Assembly (NCBI GenBank): GCA_028289445.1
Contig: JANQPO010000010.1
Coordinates: 1-64,000 of the forward strand
Source of the DNA: Tepidamorphaceae bacterium
GTDB taxonomy: Bacteria > Pseudomonadota > Alphaproteobacteria > Rhizobiales > JAKSCL01
Length of the DNA: 64,000 nucleotides
Reading direction: 5' to 3'
Shown: positions 1 through 8,205 of the stretch, one piece after another
How positions within the stretch are numbered: position 1 is the first letter of the stretch
Layout: each line of letters starts with the position of its first letter
The notes under the pieces: generated by a model
Database searches by the model: none
The model's input: the letters and a program-made list of their open reading frames with translations, nothing else
Told to the model about the DNA's origin: nothing
Program-made: the position numbers and the translations under genes

Positions 1-1
1 T

Positions 2-77
2 TCCCCGGTAGCTCAGTTGGTAGAGCAAGCGGCTGTTAACCGCTGGGTCGCTGGTTCGAGTCCGGCCCGGGGAGCCA
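2..77 (+). tRNA. tRNA-Asn (anticodon GTT)
   Basis: The sequence folds as a complete cloverleaf. The acceptor stem TCCCCGG pairs with CCGGGGA, the discriminator base is G and CCA is encoded at 75-77. The anticodon GTT sits in the loop context CTGTTAACC. The T-arm contains GGTTCGAGTCC. Confidence 0.97.
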
Positions 78-221
78 TCCTCTCATTGAACCCGCGTTGC
101 GATATCGCGCAGGCCACACGGCATGGGCGCCAACACGGCTTCGTGTGCACATGTCCGATCACAAATCCGGTCTGGCCACCAGCGCGTAAACGGGTTCAGT
201 AAAGAGCAACGGCCACCGACT

Positions 222-1712
222 TTGATCCAGTCCGACCCTCCATTCACGCCGCAACACGCGCCCGGCGCCGCGACGCCGGTACTCGTGTGGTTCCGCGATG
301 ACTTGCGCCTCGCCGACAATCCGGCGCTGACCGCGGCGGTCGCTTCGAAGCGTCCGGTGATCACCTTATTTTGCTTGGACGAGGAGAGTCCGGATCTGCG
401 CCCTTTGGGCGGCGCAACGCGCTGGTGGCTGCACGAAAGTCTGGCAATGCTTGACCGAAGCCTTGAGCAATGTGGCGGCCGGCTGGTTCTACGACGCGGC
501 GTCGCCCATCAGGTCATCGACGACATTGTCGCCGAAACGGGCTGCGGTGCCGTTTATTGGAACCGCCGCTATTGCGCTGGCGGCCGGGCCATGGATGCCG
601 GCATCAAGGCGTCACTGAACGACCGCGGCATTGACGCGCAGTCCTTCAACGCGGCGCTGTTATTCGAACCGTGGGAGGTTGCCAGCAAGGCCGGGACGCC
701 GTTGCGGGTCTTCACTCCGTTCTGGCGCGCGGCTTGCGCGAATGGTGCGCCTGCAACGCCCGGTGCCCCGCCAGAAGCTATCGCGGGCTATGAAGGGTGT
801 ATCGCAAGCGATCGGCTGGCGGATTGGGCGCTCAGGCCGACCGCGCCCGACTGGTCGACAGGGCTAGCTGAGGTTTGGGAGCCAGGGGAGCACGGTGCGC
901 GAACTCGACTAGAGGAGTTTGTGGACTCCGTCCTGCCGGGCTACGCGGAGGCCCGCGACCGACCGGGCACGCGCACCACCTCAATGCTCTCACCGCATCT
1001 GCGGTTCGGCGAAATCTCGCCACGCCAGATCTGGCATACCGCCGAAGCTGCAATGGCAAGGGCTGGTCGGGAGCGGGACCTGGCGAAATTTCAATCCGAA
1101 CTCGGCTGGCGGGAGTTCGCGTATCATCTCTTGTTTCATTGCGACGATCTCAACCAGCACAACATTCAATCGCACTTCGACGCCTTTCCCTGGCGCGAAG
1201 ACGCACATGCACTTAAAGCCTGGCAGGCAGGCCGAACGGGCTATCCGATTGTCGATGCGGGTATGCGCGAATTGTGGGCGACGGGATGGATGCACAACCG
1301 TGTCCGCATGGTGGTCGCGTCCTTCCTCGTCAAACATCTGCTGATTGACTGGCGCGTGGGCGAGGCGTGGTTTTGGGACACGCTTGTCGACGCCGATCCG
1401 GCCAACAATCCGGCAAGCTGGCAGTGGGTTGCCGGGTCCGGCGCCGATGCCGCGCCCTATTTCCGAATCTTCAATCCGGTGCTGCAAGGTCAAAAGTTCG
1501 ACGGCGATGGAACGTATGTTCGCAAGTGGGTGCCTGAAATTGCCGCACTTCCCGATCGCTATATCCACTGTCCGTGGGAGGCCCCCGCCCCTATCCTGGA
1601 TACAGCCGGCGTAACCCTCGGCGGAACCTACCCTGAACCTATCGTCGATCATGGCTTTGCCCGGCGGCGTGCTTTGGACGCTTATGGTACGCTGCGAAAA
1701 GATGCTGCTTAG
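222..1712 (+). CDS. phrB: Deoxyribodipyrimidine photolyase (CPD photolyase / cryptochrome family)
   Basis: This is a light-driven FAD enzyme that repairs cyclobutane pyrimidine dimers. The N-terminal alpha/beta antenna domain opens with VLVWFRDDLRLADNPAL. The C-terminal FAD domain carries WREFAYHLLFH, GYPIVDAGMRELWATGWMHNR and NNPASWQWVAGSGADAAPYF, which are hallmark class I blocks. The protein is about 496 aa from the TTG at 222. An ATG at 123 gives 529 aa, but its extra residues look non-coding. No ATG lies closer to the conserved first strand and no strong ribosome site was found, so the start is uncertain. It heads a cluster with an FAD oxidoreductase, DUF1365, Cfa and an MFS gene, a grouping typical of photo-oxidative stress regulons. 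Confidence 0.93.
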   Translation: MIQSDPPFTPQHAPGAATPVLVWFRDDLRLADNPALTAAVASKRPVITLFCLDEESPDLRPLGGATRWWLHESLAMLDRSLEQCGGRLVLRRGVAHQVIDDIVAETGCGAVYWNRRYCAGGRAMDAGIKASLNDRGIDAQSFNAALLFEPWEVASKAGTPLRVFTPFWRAACANGAPATPGAPPEAIAGYEGCIASDRLADWALRPTAPDWSTGLAEVWEPGEHGARTRLEEFVDSVLPGYAEARDRPGTRTTSMLSPHLRFGEISPRQIWHTAEAAMARAGRERDLAKFQSELGWREFAYHLLFHCDDLNQHNIQSHFDAFPWREDAHALKAWQAGRTGYPIVDAGMRELWATGWMHNRVRMVVASFLVKHLLIDWRVGEAWFWDTLVDADPANNPASWQWVAGSGADAAPYFRIFNPVLQGQKFDGDGTYVRKWVPEIAALPDRYIHCPWEAPAPILDTAGVTLGGTYPEPIVDHGFARRRALDAYGTLRKDAA

Positions 1713-1745
1713 GTCCTCAAAACAATCGCGAAATAGAGGTATTGA

Positions 1746-3050
1746 ATGAAACTCGCTGTCATCGGGACCGGAGTATCCGGGCTATCGGCCGCCTGGGGTC
1801 TGAAGGATGTCGCGGACATCACGTTTTACGACGCACGCACCCGTCCTGGTGGCCACAGCGCAACGGTTGATATCGACTATGACGGCACACCATTGGCGGT
1901 CGATACCGGGTTCATCGTCTACAACACGCTGAACTATCCAAACCTCACCGCGTTCTTCGATGCGCTTGAGATTGCGACCGAGCCAAGCGCGATGAGCTTT
2001 TCAGTCTCGACCGATGGCCGGCGCAGGGAATGGGCGAGCGCATCGCTTCGCTCCGTTTTCGCGTCGAAGCGCAACATGGTTTCTCCGACATTCATATGGA
2101 TGCTTCGCGAAATTCTGCGCTTCAACGAAAAGTCCAGGCACGATCACGCGAACGGCTATGTCGGAGACGTAACGCTCGGCGACTACCTGAGCCGCAATCG
2201 GTTCTCGCGGCGATTTGCGACGGACTACCTTCTCCCCATGGGCGCAGCCATCTGGTCGACGCCGCGCGACGAGGTCCTGGCCTTTCCCGCAGAGACTTTC
2301 ATCTCGTTTTTCGTCAATCACCGTCTTGTGCATTGGACGCAGCCGCAGTGGCGGACGGTTTCCGGCGGCAGCCGCATCTACGTGGAAAAAACCCTTGCGG
2401 CAATTGGCGGCACGCTCCGCCTTGGCGCCAAGGTGATCCGGCTCGTCCGTCACGAGGATGGTGTCACCGTGGTCGACGAACATGGAGATGAAGACCGCTT
2501 CGATAAGGTCATCGTCGCCGCGCATAGCGATCAGGCCCTCGAAATGCTCGATCGCCCGACCGACGATGAACGTCGAATTCTTGGTGCGATCCGCTACAAG
2601 CCAAACGTTGTCTATCTGCATCGGGATTTGGATCTGATGCCCCGGCGAAAGGCCGTGTGGTCGTCTTGGAACTACATCCAGGAAGCGGCAGCCGGGCCAC
2701 AGAGCGCCGTCACCGTGTCCTATTGGATGAACAGGCTCCAAAACCTCGACCCCGCCCGGCCGGTGTTCGTGACGCTCAACCCAGTTCGACCGCCGCGCGA
2801 CGACCTCACGTTTGGACGCTATGTTTTCGATCATCCGCAGTTCGATCAGAATGCACGCGACGCCCAAAACTGCCTGCCTCGCATCCAGGGCGATGGCAGC
2901 ATTTGGTATTGCGGCGCCTATCACGGTAACGGCTTCCACGAAGATGGCTTCAAAGCGGGGATGGCCGTCGCGGAGGCGCTTGGCGGGTCCTATGCGTGGC
3001 GATCGCCGGACGATGGCTCGGCTCAGTGCTTCTTGGAGGCCGCGGAATGA
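1746..3050 (+). CDS. NAD(P)/FAD-dependent amine-oxidase-like oxidoreductase (fatty acid modification, UfaD-like)
   Basis: The 434-aa protein begins with a Rossmann FAD motif (VIGTGVSGLSAAWGL, residues 5-19), followed by GGHS and a flavin amine oxidase fold typical of COG2907. Families of this type sit beside DUF1365 and Cfa genes. In Rhodobacter sphaeroides a homologous set was implicated in furan fatty acid synthesis, with an oxidoreductase desaturating a methylated acyl chain. That substrate assignment is inference from context. AGAGGT lies 5 bases before the ATG. The next gene overlaps its stop (ATGA), which indicates translational coupling. Confidence 0.85.
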   Translation: MKLAVIGTGVSGLSAAWGLKDVADITFYDARTRPGGHSATVDIDYDGTPLAVDTGFIVYNTLNYPNLTAFFDALEIATEPSAMSFSVSTDGRRREWASASLRSVFASKRNMVSPTFIWMLREILRFNEKSRHDHANGYVGDVTLGDYLSRNRFSRRFATDYLLPMGAAIWSTPRDEVLAFPAETFISFFVNHRLVHWTQPQWRTVSGGSRIYVEKTLAAIGGTLRLGAKVIRLVRHEDGVTVVDEHGDEDRFDKVIVAAHSDQALEMLDRPTDDERRILGAIRYKPNVVYLHRDLDLMPRRKAVWSSWNYIQEAAAGPQSAVTVSYWMNRLQNLDPARPVFVTLNPVRPPRDDLTFGRYVFDHPQFDQNARDAQNCLPRIQGDGSIWYCGAYHGNGFHEDGFKAGMAVAEALGGSYAWRSPDDGSAQCFLEAAE

Positions 3051-3868
3051 GGGATGCGTGCAACGCTGAGACCCTGCCTGAAGCTGGTCTTTATGTCGGC
3101 ACGGTTATGCATGCGCGCCTCGTCGCGCCGCTGCATCGTTTTCAATACAAGGTCTTCTCGCTTTTCGTCGATCTTGACCGGTTGGACGCACTCAACGAGA
3201 AGAGCCGACTCTTTTCGGTCGATCGTGCCAATCTTGTTAGCTTTTGCCAGGCGGATCACGGCGACGGCGACGAAACGCCCCTGCGCGCCTTCGTCGACCG
3301 GCACCTGGCCGAGGCGGGCGTGGCGCGTGCGGATCGCGTGATGCTTTTGGCCTTCCCGCGGATCCTTGGCTACGTCTTCAATCCGCTTTCGATCTACTAT
3401 TGCTACGATCGGGCCGGCGCGATCAGCGCGATGATCTACGAGGTCCGCAACACGTTTGGCGAGAGCCACACTTATGTGGCGCCGGTCCGAGACTGCGAAC
3501 GACGGGGCGGCATCATCAAGCAGGAGCGCAACAAGGTTTTCTTCGTTTCGCCTTTCCTCGACATGAACAAACGCTATCGCTTCCGGGTCCATCCGCCTGG
3601 CGAACAACTGCGTTTTCGGATTTTCGAGACCGATCCGTCCGGCCCGGTTCTGTCCGCGACCCAGGCCGCCGACTGGCGTCCTCTGACGACGGGCAACCTC
3701 GTTGCGTCTCTTCTCGCCATGCCGCTGTCCATGGTGAAGGTCATTGGCGGCATTCACTTCGAAGCGATGAAACTCTGGCTGCGCGGTGCCCGTTATCATC
3801 GGCGCGGCACGCCGCCGGCGCCCGTCAGCTATGAGGATAACTCCGCGCACTCGGAGTTAACCCCTTGA
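3047..3868 (+). CDS. DUF1365 family protein (UfaO-like)
   Basis: The 273-aa protein shows the DUF1365 signature: GTVMHARLVAPLHRFQYKVF near the N-terminus, then FPRILGYVFNPLSIYYCYD, YEVRNTFGESHTY and NKVFFVSPFLDM. The family is almost always encoded between an FAD oxidoreductase and a cyclopropane fatty acid synthase-like methyltransferase, exactly as here. A role in the oxygen-dependent step of furan fatty acid formation has been proposed for Rhodobacter homologues; for this copy it is inference. The chosen ATG overlaps the previous stop by four bases and has GGAGG 7 bases upstream, so an in-frame ATG at 2996 inside the upstream gene is rejected. Confidence 0.85.
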   Translation: MRDACNAETLPEAGLYVGTVMHARLVAPLHRFQYKVFSLFVDLDRLDALNEKSRLFSVDRANLVSFCQADHGDGDETPLRAFVDRHLAEAGVARADRVMLLAFPRILGYVFNPLSIYYCYDRAGAISAMIYEVRNTFGESHTYVAPVRDCERRGGIIKQERNKVFFVSPFLDMNKRYRFRVHPPGEQLRFRIFETDPSGPVLSATQAADWRPLTTGNLVASLLAMPLSMVKVIGGIHFEAMKLWLRGARYHRRGTPPAPVSYEDNSAHSELTP

Positions 3869-3930
3869 CAATGCTCGCCAATTCGGCATCATTCTACGGA
3901 CAGCATGACTTTGCGTGCAGGAGATCCGCA

Positions 3931-5163
3931 ATGACGGGCGGGCAAGCAATTCATGTCGGACCAGGCAATGCTGCGGCCGCTGGCAAGGGGCGTCCGCGTG
4001 CGCTCGCTCTGGCTTTACAGTTCCTCGCACAGATTAAGGTCGGCACGCTAACCGTCGCGATGCCCGATGGCGAACACCTAAGGTTCGGCGGCCAAGAAGC
4101 CGGGCCGGAGGCGCATATCTCGCTGCACAGCCATGATCTGGCGCACCGTGCTCTAACGCGTGGTCAGATCGGCGTTGCCGAATCCTATCTCGCGGGACAC
4201 TGGACGACCCCGGACCTCACCGCATTCATCGAGCTATTTTGCCGTAATCCCGACCTGATCGACGAGCTTTTGGAAGACCGGCCGCTGGTACGCCTCGTCT
4301 ACAATCTCTCGCACTGGCTCAATCGCAACACCAAGCGTGGTTCCAGGCGCAACATCGAGGCGCATTACGATCTCGGCAACACGTTCTATGCGCGTTGGCT
4401 CGATCCTTCGATGACGTATTCGTCCGCCCTGTTCGCTGACAAAACGAATGATCTTGATGCCGCACAGGTCGAAAAATACCGCTCACTTTCGGAGAAGATT
4501 ACGCTTACGCCCGACTGCCATGTCCTGGAGGTTGGCTGCGGCTGGGGCGGTTTCGCCGAGTTCGCGGCAAAGAACGTCGGTGCCCGGGTCACCGGCATTA
4601 CGATCTCGAAGGAACAGCACGATTTCGCCAAGGAGCGTATCTTCAAGGCCGGTCTGGCCGACAAGGTCGACATTCGGCTTGAGGACTATCGCGACACCGA
4701 GGGCACCTATGATCGCATTGCGTCGATCGAGATGTTCGAGGCAGTGGGCGAGAAGTATTGGCCGGCCTATTTCGCGATGCTGCGCGATCGGCTTCGGCCG
4801 GACGGCAAGGCTGGGCTGCAGGTGATCACCATCCAAGATGAGATGTTCGACGTTTATCGCCGCGAACCGGATTTCATTCAAAAGTACATCTTCCCAGGCG
4901 GCATGTTACCCAGTCCCAGTGCGCTTGAGGCCGTTGCCGAAAAGGCTGGCCTGTCGCTCGACCGCGAAAAGATTTTCGGTCTCGATTACGCCCGCACGCT
5001 GGCCATCTGGCGCGATCGCTTCACCGCCGCATGGCCCGATATCAAAGGCCTTGGCTTCGACGAGCGGTTTCGCCGGCTGTGGGAGTTCTATCTGTCCTAC
5101 TGCGAAGCCGGCTTCCGGTCGGGCAATATCGACGTGCGCCAGATCGTCTACGTCCGCAGCTAG
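3931..5163 (+). CDS. cfa: Cyclopropane-fatty-acyl-phospholipid synthase-type SAM methyltransferase
   Basis: The protein is 410 aa. The SAM-binding block VLEVGCGWGGFAEFA lies near residue 196, preceded by HYDLGNTFYARWLDPSMTYSSALF, and QVITIQDEMFD and FPGGMLPS follow. These are characteristic of Cfa enzymes that methylate unsaturated acyl chains in membrane phospholipids. In this context it may be the methyltransferase (UfaM-type) of furan fatty acid synthesis instead of a true cyclopropane synthase. The ATG at 3931 has AGGAG 7 bases upstream. An in-frame ATG at 3865 overlapping the previous stop has no such site, so the start is set at 3931. Confidence 0.9.
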   Translation: MTGGQAIHVGPGNAAAAGKGRPRALALALQFLAQIKVGTLTVAMPDGEHLRFGGQEAGPEAHISLHSHDLAHRALTRGQIGVAESYLAGHWTTPDLTAFIELFCRNPDLIDELLEDRPLVRLVYNLSHWLNRNTKRGSRRNIEAHYDLGNTFYARWLDPSMTYSSALFADKTNDLDAAQVEKYRSLSEKITLTPDCHVLEVGCGWGGFAEFAAKNVGARVTGITISKEQHDFAKERIFKAGLADKVDIRLEDYRDTEGTYDRIASIEMFEAVGEKYWPAYFAMLRDRLRPDGKAGLQVITIQDEMFDVYRREPDFIQKYIFPGGMLPSPSALEAVAEKAGLSLDREKIFGLDYARTLAIWRDRFTAAWPDIKGLGFDERFRRLWEFYLSYCEAGFRSGNIDVRQIVYVRS

Positions 5164-5174
5164 TTTCTCATAAA

Positions 5175-6494
5175 GTGAGTCAAGAAACGCGGCTTACGAC
5201 CGGAAAACTGGTCCTTTATGGCCTTCCGGCACTGCCGCTCGCCATGTTGACGCTGCCGGTCTATGTCTATCTGCCAGCGGTCTATGCGGCGGAGTTTGGT
5301 CTGCCGCTTGCCTCGATCGGTCTTGTCCTTCTCGCGGTGCGCCTCTTCGATGCGGCGAGCGATCCAATCATTGGCTATTGCTCCGACCGCCTGCCGATAC
5401 GCGGCGAGCGCCGCCGCCCTTATCTCATCCTCTCCATTCCGCTGATCGGGATTGCCGCCTGGATGGTTATGCGCCCGCCGACCGATGTCGGGCTCGGTTA
5501 TCTTGCGCTGTGGAGCGCCCTCCTCTCAATTGGCTGGACATTGGCCATCATCCCCTACAATGCCTGGGGTGCCGAACTATCGGGCGACTACAATGAACGC
5601 AGCCGCATCACGGGCACCAGAGAGGCGCTCGTCGTCGCCGGCACGGTGATCGCGACGGCACTTCCGGCCGGGCTGGCCGCTGCGGGTGTTACGGGCAACG
5701 CGGCCGTGCTGTCGACAATTGCGATCATCGTGTGCGTCTCACTCCCCATTCTGGCGGTGATTGCCGTTCTCGCGGTGCCGGAACCGGTCAACTATTCGCG
5801 GACCGTGACCGGTTTCCGAGCCGGTCTGGCGATCATGCGGTCAAACCGTCCGTTCCTTCGCCTGATCGCGGCATTCGGGCTGAACGGCATCGCCAACGGC
5901 CTGCCGGCCAGCCTGTTCCTGTTTTTTGCCGCTGAACGGCTTGCAGCCAGCCAGACCGAACAGGGCCTGTTGCTTCTGACCTATTTCTTCTGCGGCGTTG
6001 CGGCGATCCCGTTCTGGGTGTGGCTTTCCAGGCATTGGGGCAAACATCGAACGTGGTGCGTGGCCATGCTCGCGGCGTGCGGCGCCTTCGTCTGGGTGCC
6101 GCTTCTCGACGCCGGTGATATCGTGCCCTTCCTGGCAATCTGCGTCGTCACGGGTGCCGCGCTTGGCGCCGACTTGACCCTTCCTACCTCCATGCAAGCC
6201 GATGTCATCGATGCCGACACAGCGAAAAGCGGCGAGCAACGATCTGCGATCTATTTCGCGATGTGGAGCATGGTGACGAAGCTCACCTTGGCACTGGCCG
6301 TGGGTGTGGCCCTTCCGACGCTGGCGCTGTTTGGGTTTGAACCGGGATCGGGCACCGCGACCGGCCTTCTGGCGCTTGCTGTCCTCTACAGCCTGGTGCC
6401 CACCGGGTTCAAACTGGCGGCTATCGCGCTCATGTGGCGCTATCCGTTGACGGAAACCGCACAAGCCGAGTTGCGGCATCGGATTGAGGCTTAG
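5175..6494 (+). CDS. MFS transporter, glycoside-pentoside-hexuronide (GPH)-like family
   Basis: This is an inner-membrane protein of about 439 aa with roughly 12 hydrophobic segments. The N-terminus KLVLYGLPALPLAML and the loop RLFDAASDPIIGYCSDR, followed by GERRRPY, match the sodium/melibiose-symporter-like branch. The substrate is unknown. The gene starts 11 bases after cfa, probably at GTG 5175; a longer reading frame from 5031 would run inside cfa. Transporters of this branch occur in the same RpoE-controlled cluster in Rhodobacter. It ends directly against the convergent SDR gene, with the two stop codons adjacent. Confidence 0.85.
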   Translation: MSQETRLTTGKLVLYGLPALPLAMLTLPVYVYLPAVYAAEFGLPLASIGLVLLAVRLFDAASDPIIGYCSDRLPIRGERRRPYLILSIPLIGIAAWMVMRPPTDVGLGYLALWSALLSIGWTLAIIPYNAWGAELSGDYNERSRITGTREALVVAGTVIATALPAGLAAAGVTGNAAVLSTIAIIVCVSLPILAVIAVLAVPEPVNYSRTVTGFRAGLAIMRSNRPFLRLIAAFGLNGIANGLPASLFLFFAAERLAASQTEQGLLLLTYFFCGVAAIPFWVWLSRHWGKHRTWCVAMLAACGAFVWVPLLDAGDIVPFLAICVVTGAALGADLTLPTSMQADVIDADTAKSGEQRSAIYFAMWSMVTKLTLALAVGVALPTLALFGFEPGSGTATGLLALAVLYSLVPTGFKLAAIALMWRYPLTETAQAELRHRIEA

Positions 6495-7253
6495 CTAGCC
6501 CTTGCCCGTTCCGCGCTTGATCAGCGGGAAGTAGAGCCAGTAGGGCAAAAGTCGCAAGAGCTTCAGCATATAGGTGAAACGGCGTGGAAAGGTGATTTCG
6601 AACCGCTCGGCCTTAATACCCTCAACGATACGCTCAGCGGCCGCATCGACCTCCATCAAGAAAGGCATGGGAAACGGGTTCTTGTCGGTTGCTGGCGTGC
6701 GGACAAAGCCTGGATTGATGACACCGACGGAGACACCTTGAGGGTCTAGGTCGAATTTCAAGCTCTCCGCCATATTGATGAGACCGGCCTTCGTCGCGCC
6801 ATAGGCGGCCGATGTCGGCAGGCCGCTATAGCCGGCGACAGACGCCATCAGATAAATCCGGCCGGCTTGCCGCGCGACCATCCGATCGATCAGCGGCGCA
6901 AGCCCGTTGATCGCACCGCCGATATTGACGGCAAAGGACTTTTCAAAGGCTGCGCGATCGAAGGGAACGGCCGAGACAGGCAAGTAAATCCCGGCATTGA
7001 GGATCGCCAACTGGATGGGTCCGAGCGTGTCCTCGATGCGCGTAACCAGGGCGTCCATGTCTTCGGCATCGGTCACATCGCCAGGCATCGCAACAATGCA
7101 GCCTGAACCGCCTGTGACTTTGTTTGCTAGCGCTTCAAGCGGCTCAGCGCCGCGTGCCGTCGCCGCGACGATCCAGCCCTCGTGCGCCAGCCGTTCTGCC
7201 ACAGCTCGGCCGATGCCGGCACTGGCACCGGTGATCCATGCGACCTCGGTCAC
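6495..7253 (-). CDS. Short-chain dehydrogenase/reductase
   Basis: The 252-aa classical SDR has the cofactor motif TGASAGIG at residues 8-15, an NAG motif (LAILNAGIY) and the active-site pair in SAAYGATKAG. It starts at GTG 7253, 28 bases after the ChrR-like gene, so the two probably share a transcript. Substrate cannot be told from sequence. SDR genes are regular members of ChrR/RpoE-linked clusters with Cfa and DUF1365, so a role in lipid modification or detoxification of oxidised lipids is plausible but inferred. Confidence 0.88.
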   Translation of the reverse strand: MTEVAWITGASAGIGRAVAERLAHEGWIVAATARGAEPLEALANKVTGGSGCIVAMPGDVTDAEDMDALVTRIEDTLGPIQLAILNAGIYLPVSAVPFDRAAFEKSFAVNIGGAINGLAPLIDRMVARQAGRIYLMASVAGYSGLPTSAAYGATKAGLINMAESLKFDLDPQGVSVGVINPGFVRTPATDKNPFPMPFLMEVDAAAERIVEGIKAERFEITFPRRFTYMLKLLRLLPYWLYFPLIKRGTGKG

Positions 7254-7281
7254 GGATGTTTGGGTCTCTGCCAGCGCCCTA

Positions 7282-7947
7282 CTAGCGCGGCAGGAAGGGT
7301 TGGATGAAGCGGCCGATCGGTCCGGTCAGGCGCACTGGCGCATCGAGAACGGCAAGACAGATGCAGTCTTCGTCCGGATCGGCGACGGGACGGTGATCGA
7401 CGCTCTCATCGGCAATGGCGATATCGCCACACTCGTAGTGGCCTGTGGCGTCCGTAAATCCACCCTGCAAGATCAATGTCGATTCCGTGCCGTCATGAGT
7501 GTGGGTCGGCATCGCCTGGCCAGCACGAATCCAGAGCAGGCTGACATGCGCGCCGTCGCTGGTCTCAATTTCGAATTCCTTGAGACCCGGCAACCGCGAC
7601 TTCCACTCGATCTCGTCGATGTCCTTGCCCAGAAACTGCCTGAGCGGTAGCGGGAAGAACCCGCCAGCGACCTCATCGATCACCTCTTCAGGCTCTTCCA
7701 GTTCGCGCTTATCGTCTAGGATGCTGGTCAAGATCGCGTCGCGATGCGTGACCGCAATACCCTCGCCGTCTTCCAGCAGGGTCCCGCCGAACGCATCCAT
7801 GGACTGAACGAAGTCCAGATTGTCGTCCGACATGGTCAAATGACTTGCCACAAGCATGGTCGACGCCGGCGACAACGTGCCTGCCGAATAACCCGCAAGC
7901 AGCTCGGTCAATCGGTCCATCGAGGGTTTGTCAGCGATCATGGTCAT
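7282..7947 (-). CDS. ChrR-family cupin protein with degenerate anti-sigma zinc site
   Basis: The 221-aa protein aligns by eye with ChrR, the anti-sigma factor that holds RpoE (SigE) until singlet oxygen appears. The C-terminal cupin is conserved: LLWIRAGQAMPTHTHDGTE supplies His, His and Glu, a later ESVDHRPV supplies the fourth ligand, then DCICLAVLDAP and IQPF. In ChrR the N-terminal domain binds zinc through one early His and HxxxCxxC. Here the second motif reads HLTMSDDN and no early His is visible, so three of four ligands are missing. No rpoE adjoins it. It may be a non-zinc anti-sigma paralogue, a sensor only, or a decayed regulator. Its start has AGGTGAG 11 bases upstream. Confidence 0.85.
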   Translation of the reverse strand: MTMIADKPSMDRLTELLAGYSAGTLSPASTMLVASHLTMSDDNLDFVQSMDAFGGTLLEDGEGIAVTHRDAILTSILDDKRELEEPEEVIDEVAGGFFPLPLRQFLGKDIDEIEWKSRLPGLKEFEIETSDGAHVSLLWIRAGQAMPTHTHDGTESTLILQGGFTDATGHYECGDIAIADESVDHRPVADPDEDCICLAVLDAPVRLTGPIGRFIQPFLPR

Positions 7948-8077
7948 GCAATTATGATCTCACCTGCCAAGCAACGTAAATAAGCGTTCTGCGGCTTCCG
8001 AACTTTCATCCAAGCCCATTGAACTTCAAGCGATTCCGGCGATACACCCAACTTGGGACACACCGGCCTTTCTCGGG

Positions 8078-8103
8078 ATACGGCTTATGACTGATTTGGA
8101 TCA
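8078..8103 (-). promoter_or_regulatory. Candidate ECF (RpoE/ECF11-like) promoter for the ChrR-like gene
   Basis: On the minus strand TGATCC (8103-8098) is followed after 15 bases by CGTAT (8082-8078). TGATCC is the known -35 core for RpoE-type sigma factors of this class. The -10 match and spacing are judged from memory and are weaker. It points towards the ChrR-like gene with a leader of about 125 bases. It is the only TGATCC in the 258-base intergenic region. Confidence 0.4.
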
Positions 8104-8205
8104 TTCCAAAGCAAAGTTTTTTCTCACACCGCACACTATGCCAGGCGCCGTTGCTGGAATGGCACACACTCGCTAAGGTCTGGCGAACATCGGATAGGGT
8201 CGCAT

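Noticed and set aside
223-228. TGATCC near the photolyase start as an RpoE -35 site
   Set aside because: No CGTA-like -10 lies at the right distance, and a promoter here would leave no suitable start codon before the conserved first strand.
2001-2939. 312-codon minus-strand frame opposite the FAD oxidoreductase
   Set aside because: It is a shadow frame in GC-rich DNA without own ribosome site or family match.
3863-3892. TTGACA at the end of the DUF1365 gene as a separate promoter for cfa
   Set aside because: No convincing -10 hexamer follows at 16-18 bases, and the close spacing of the genes favours co-transcription.
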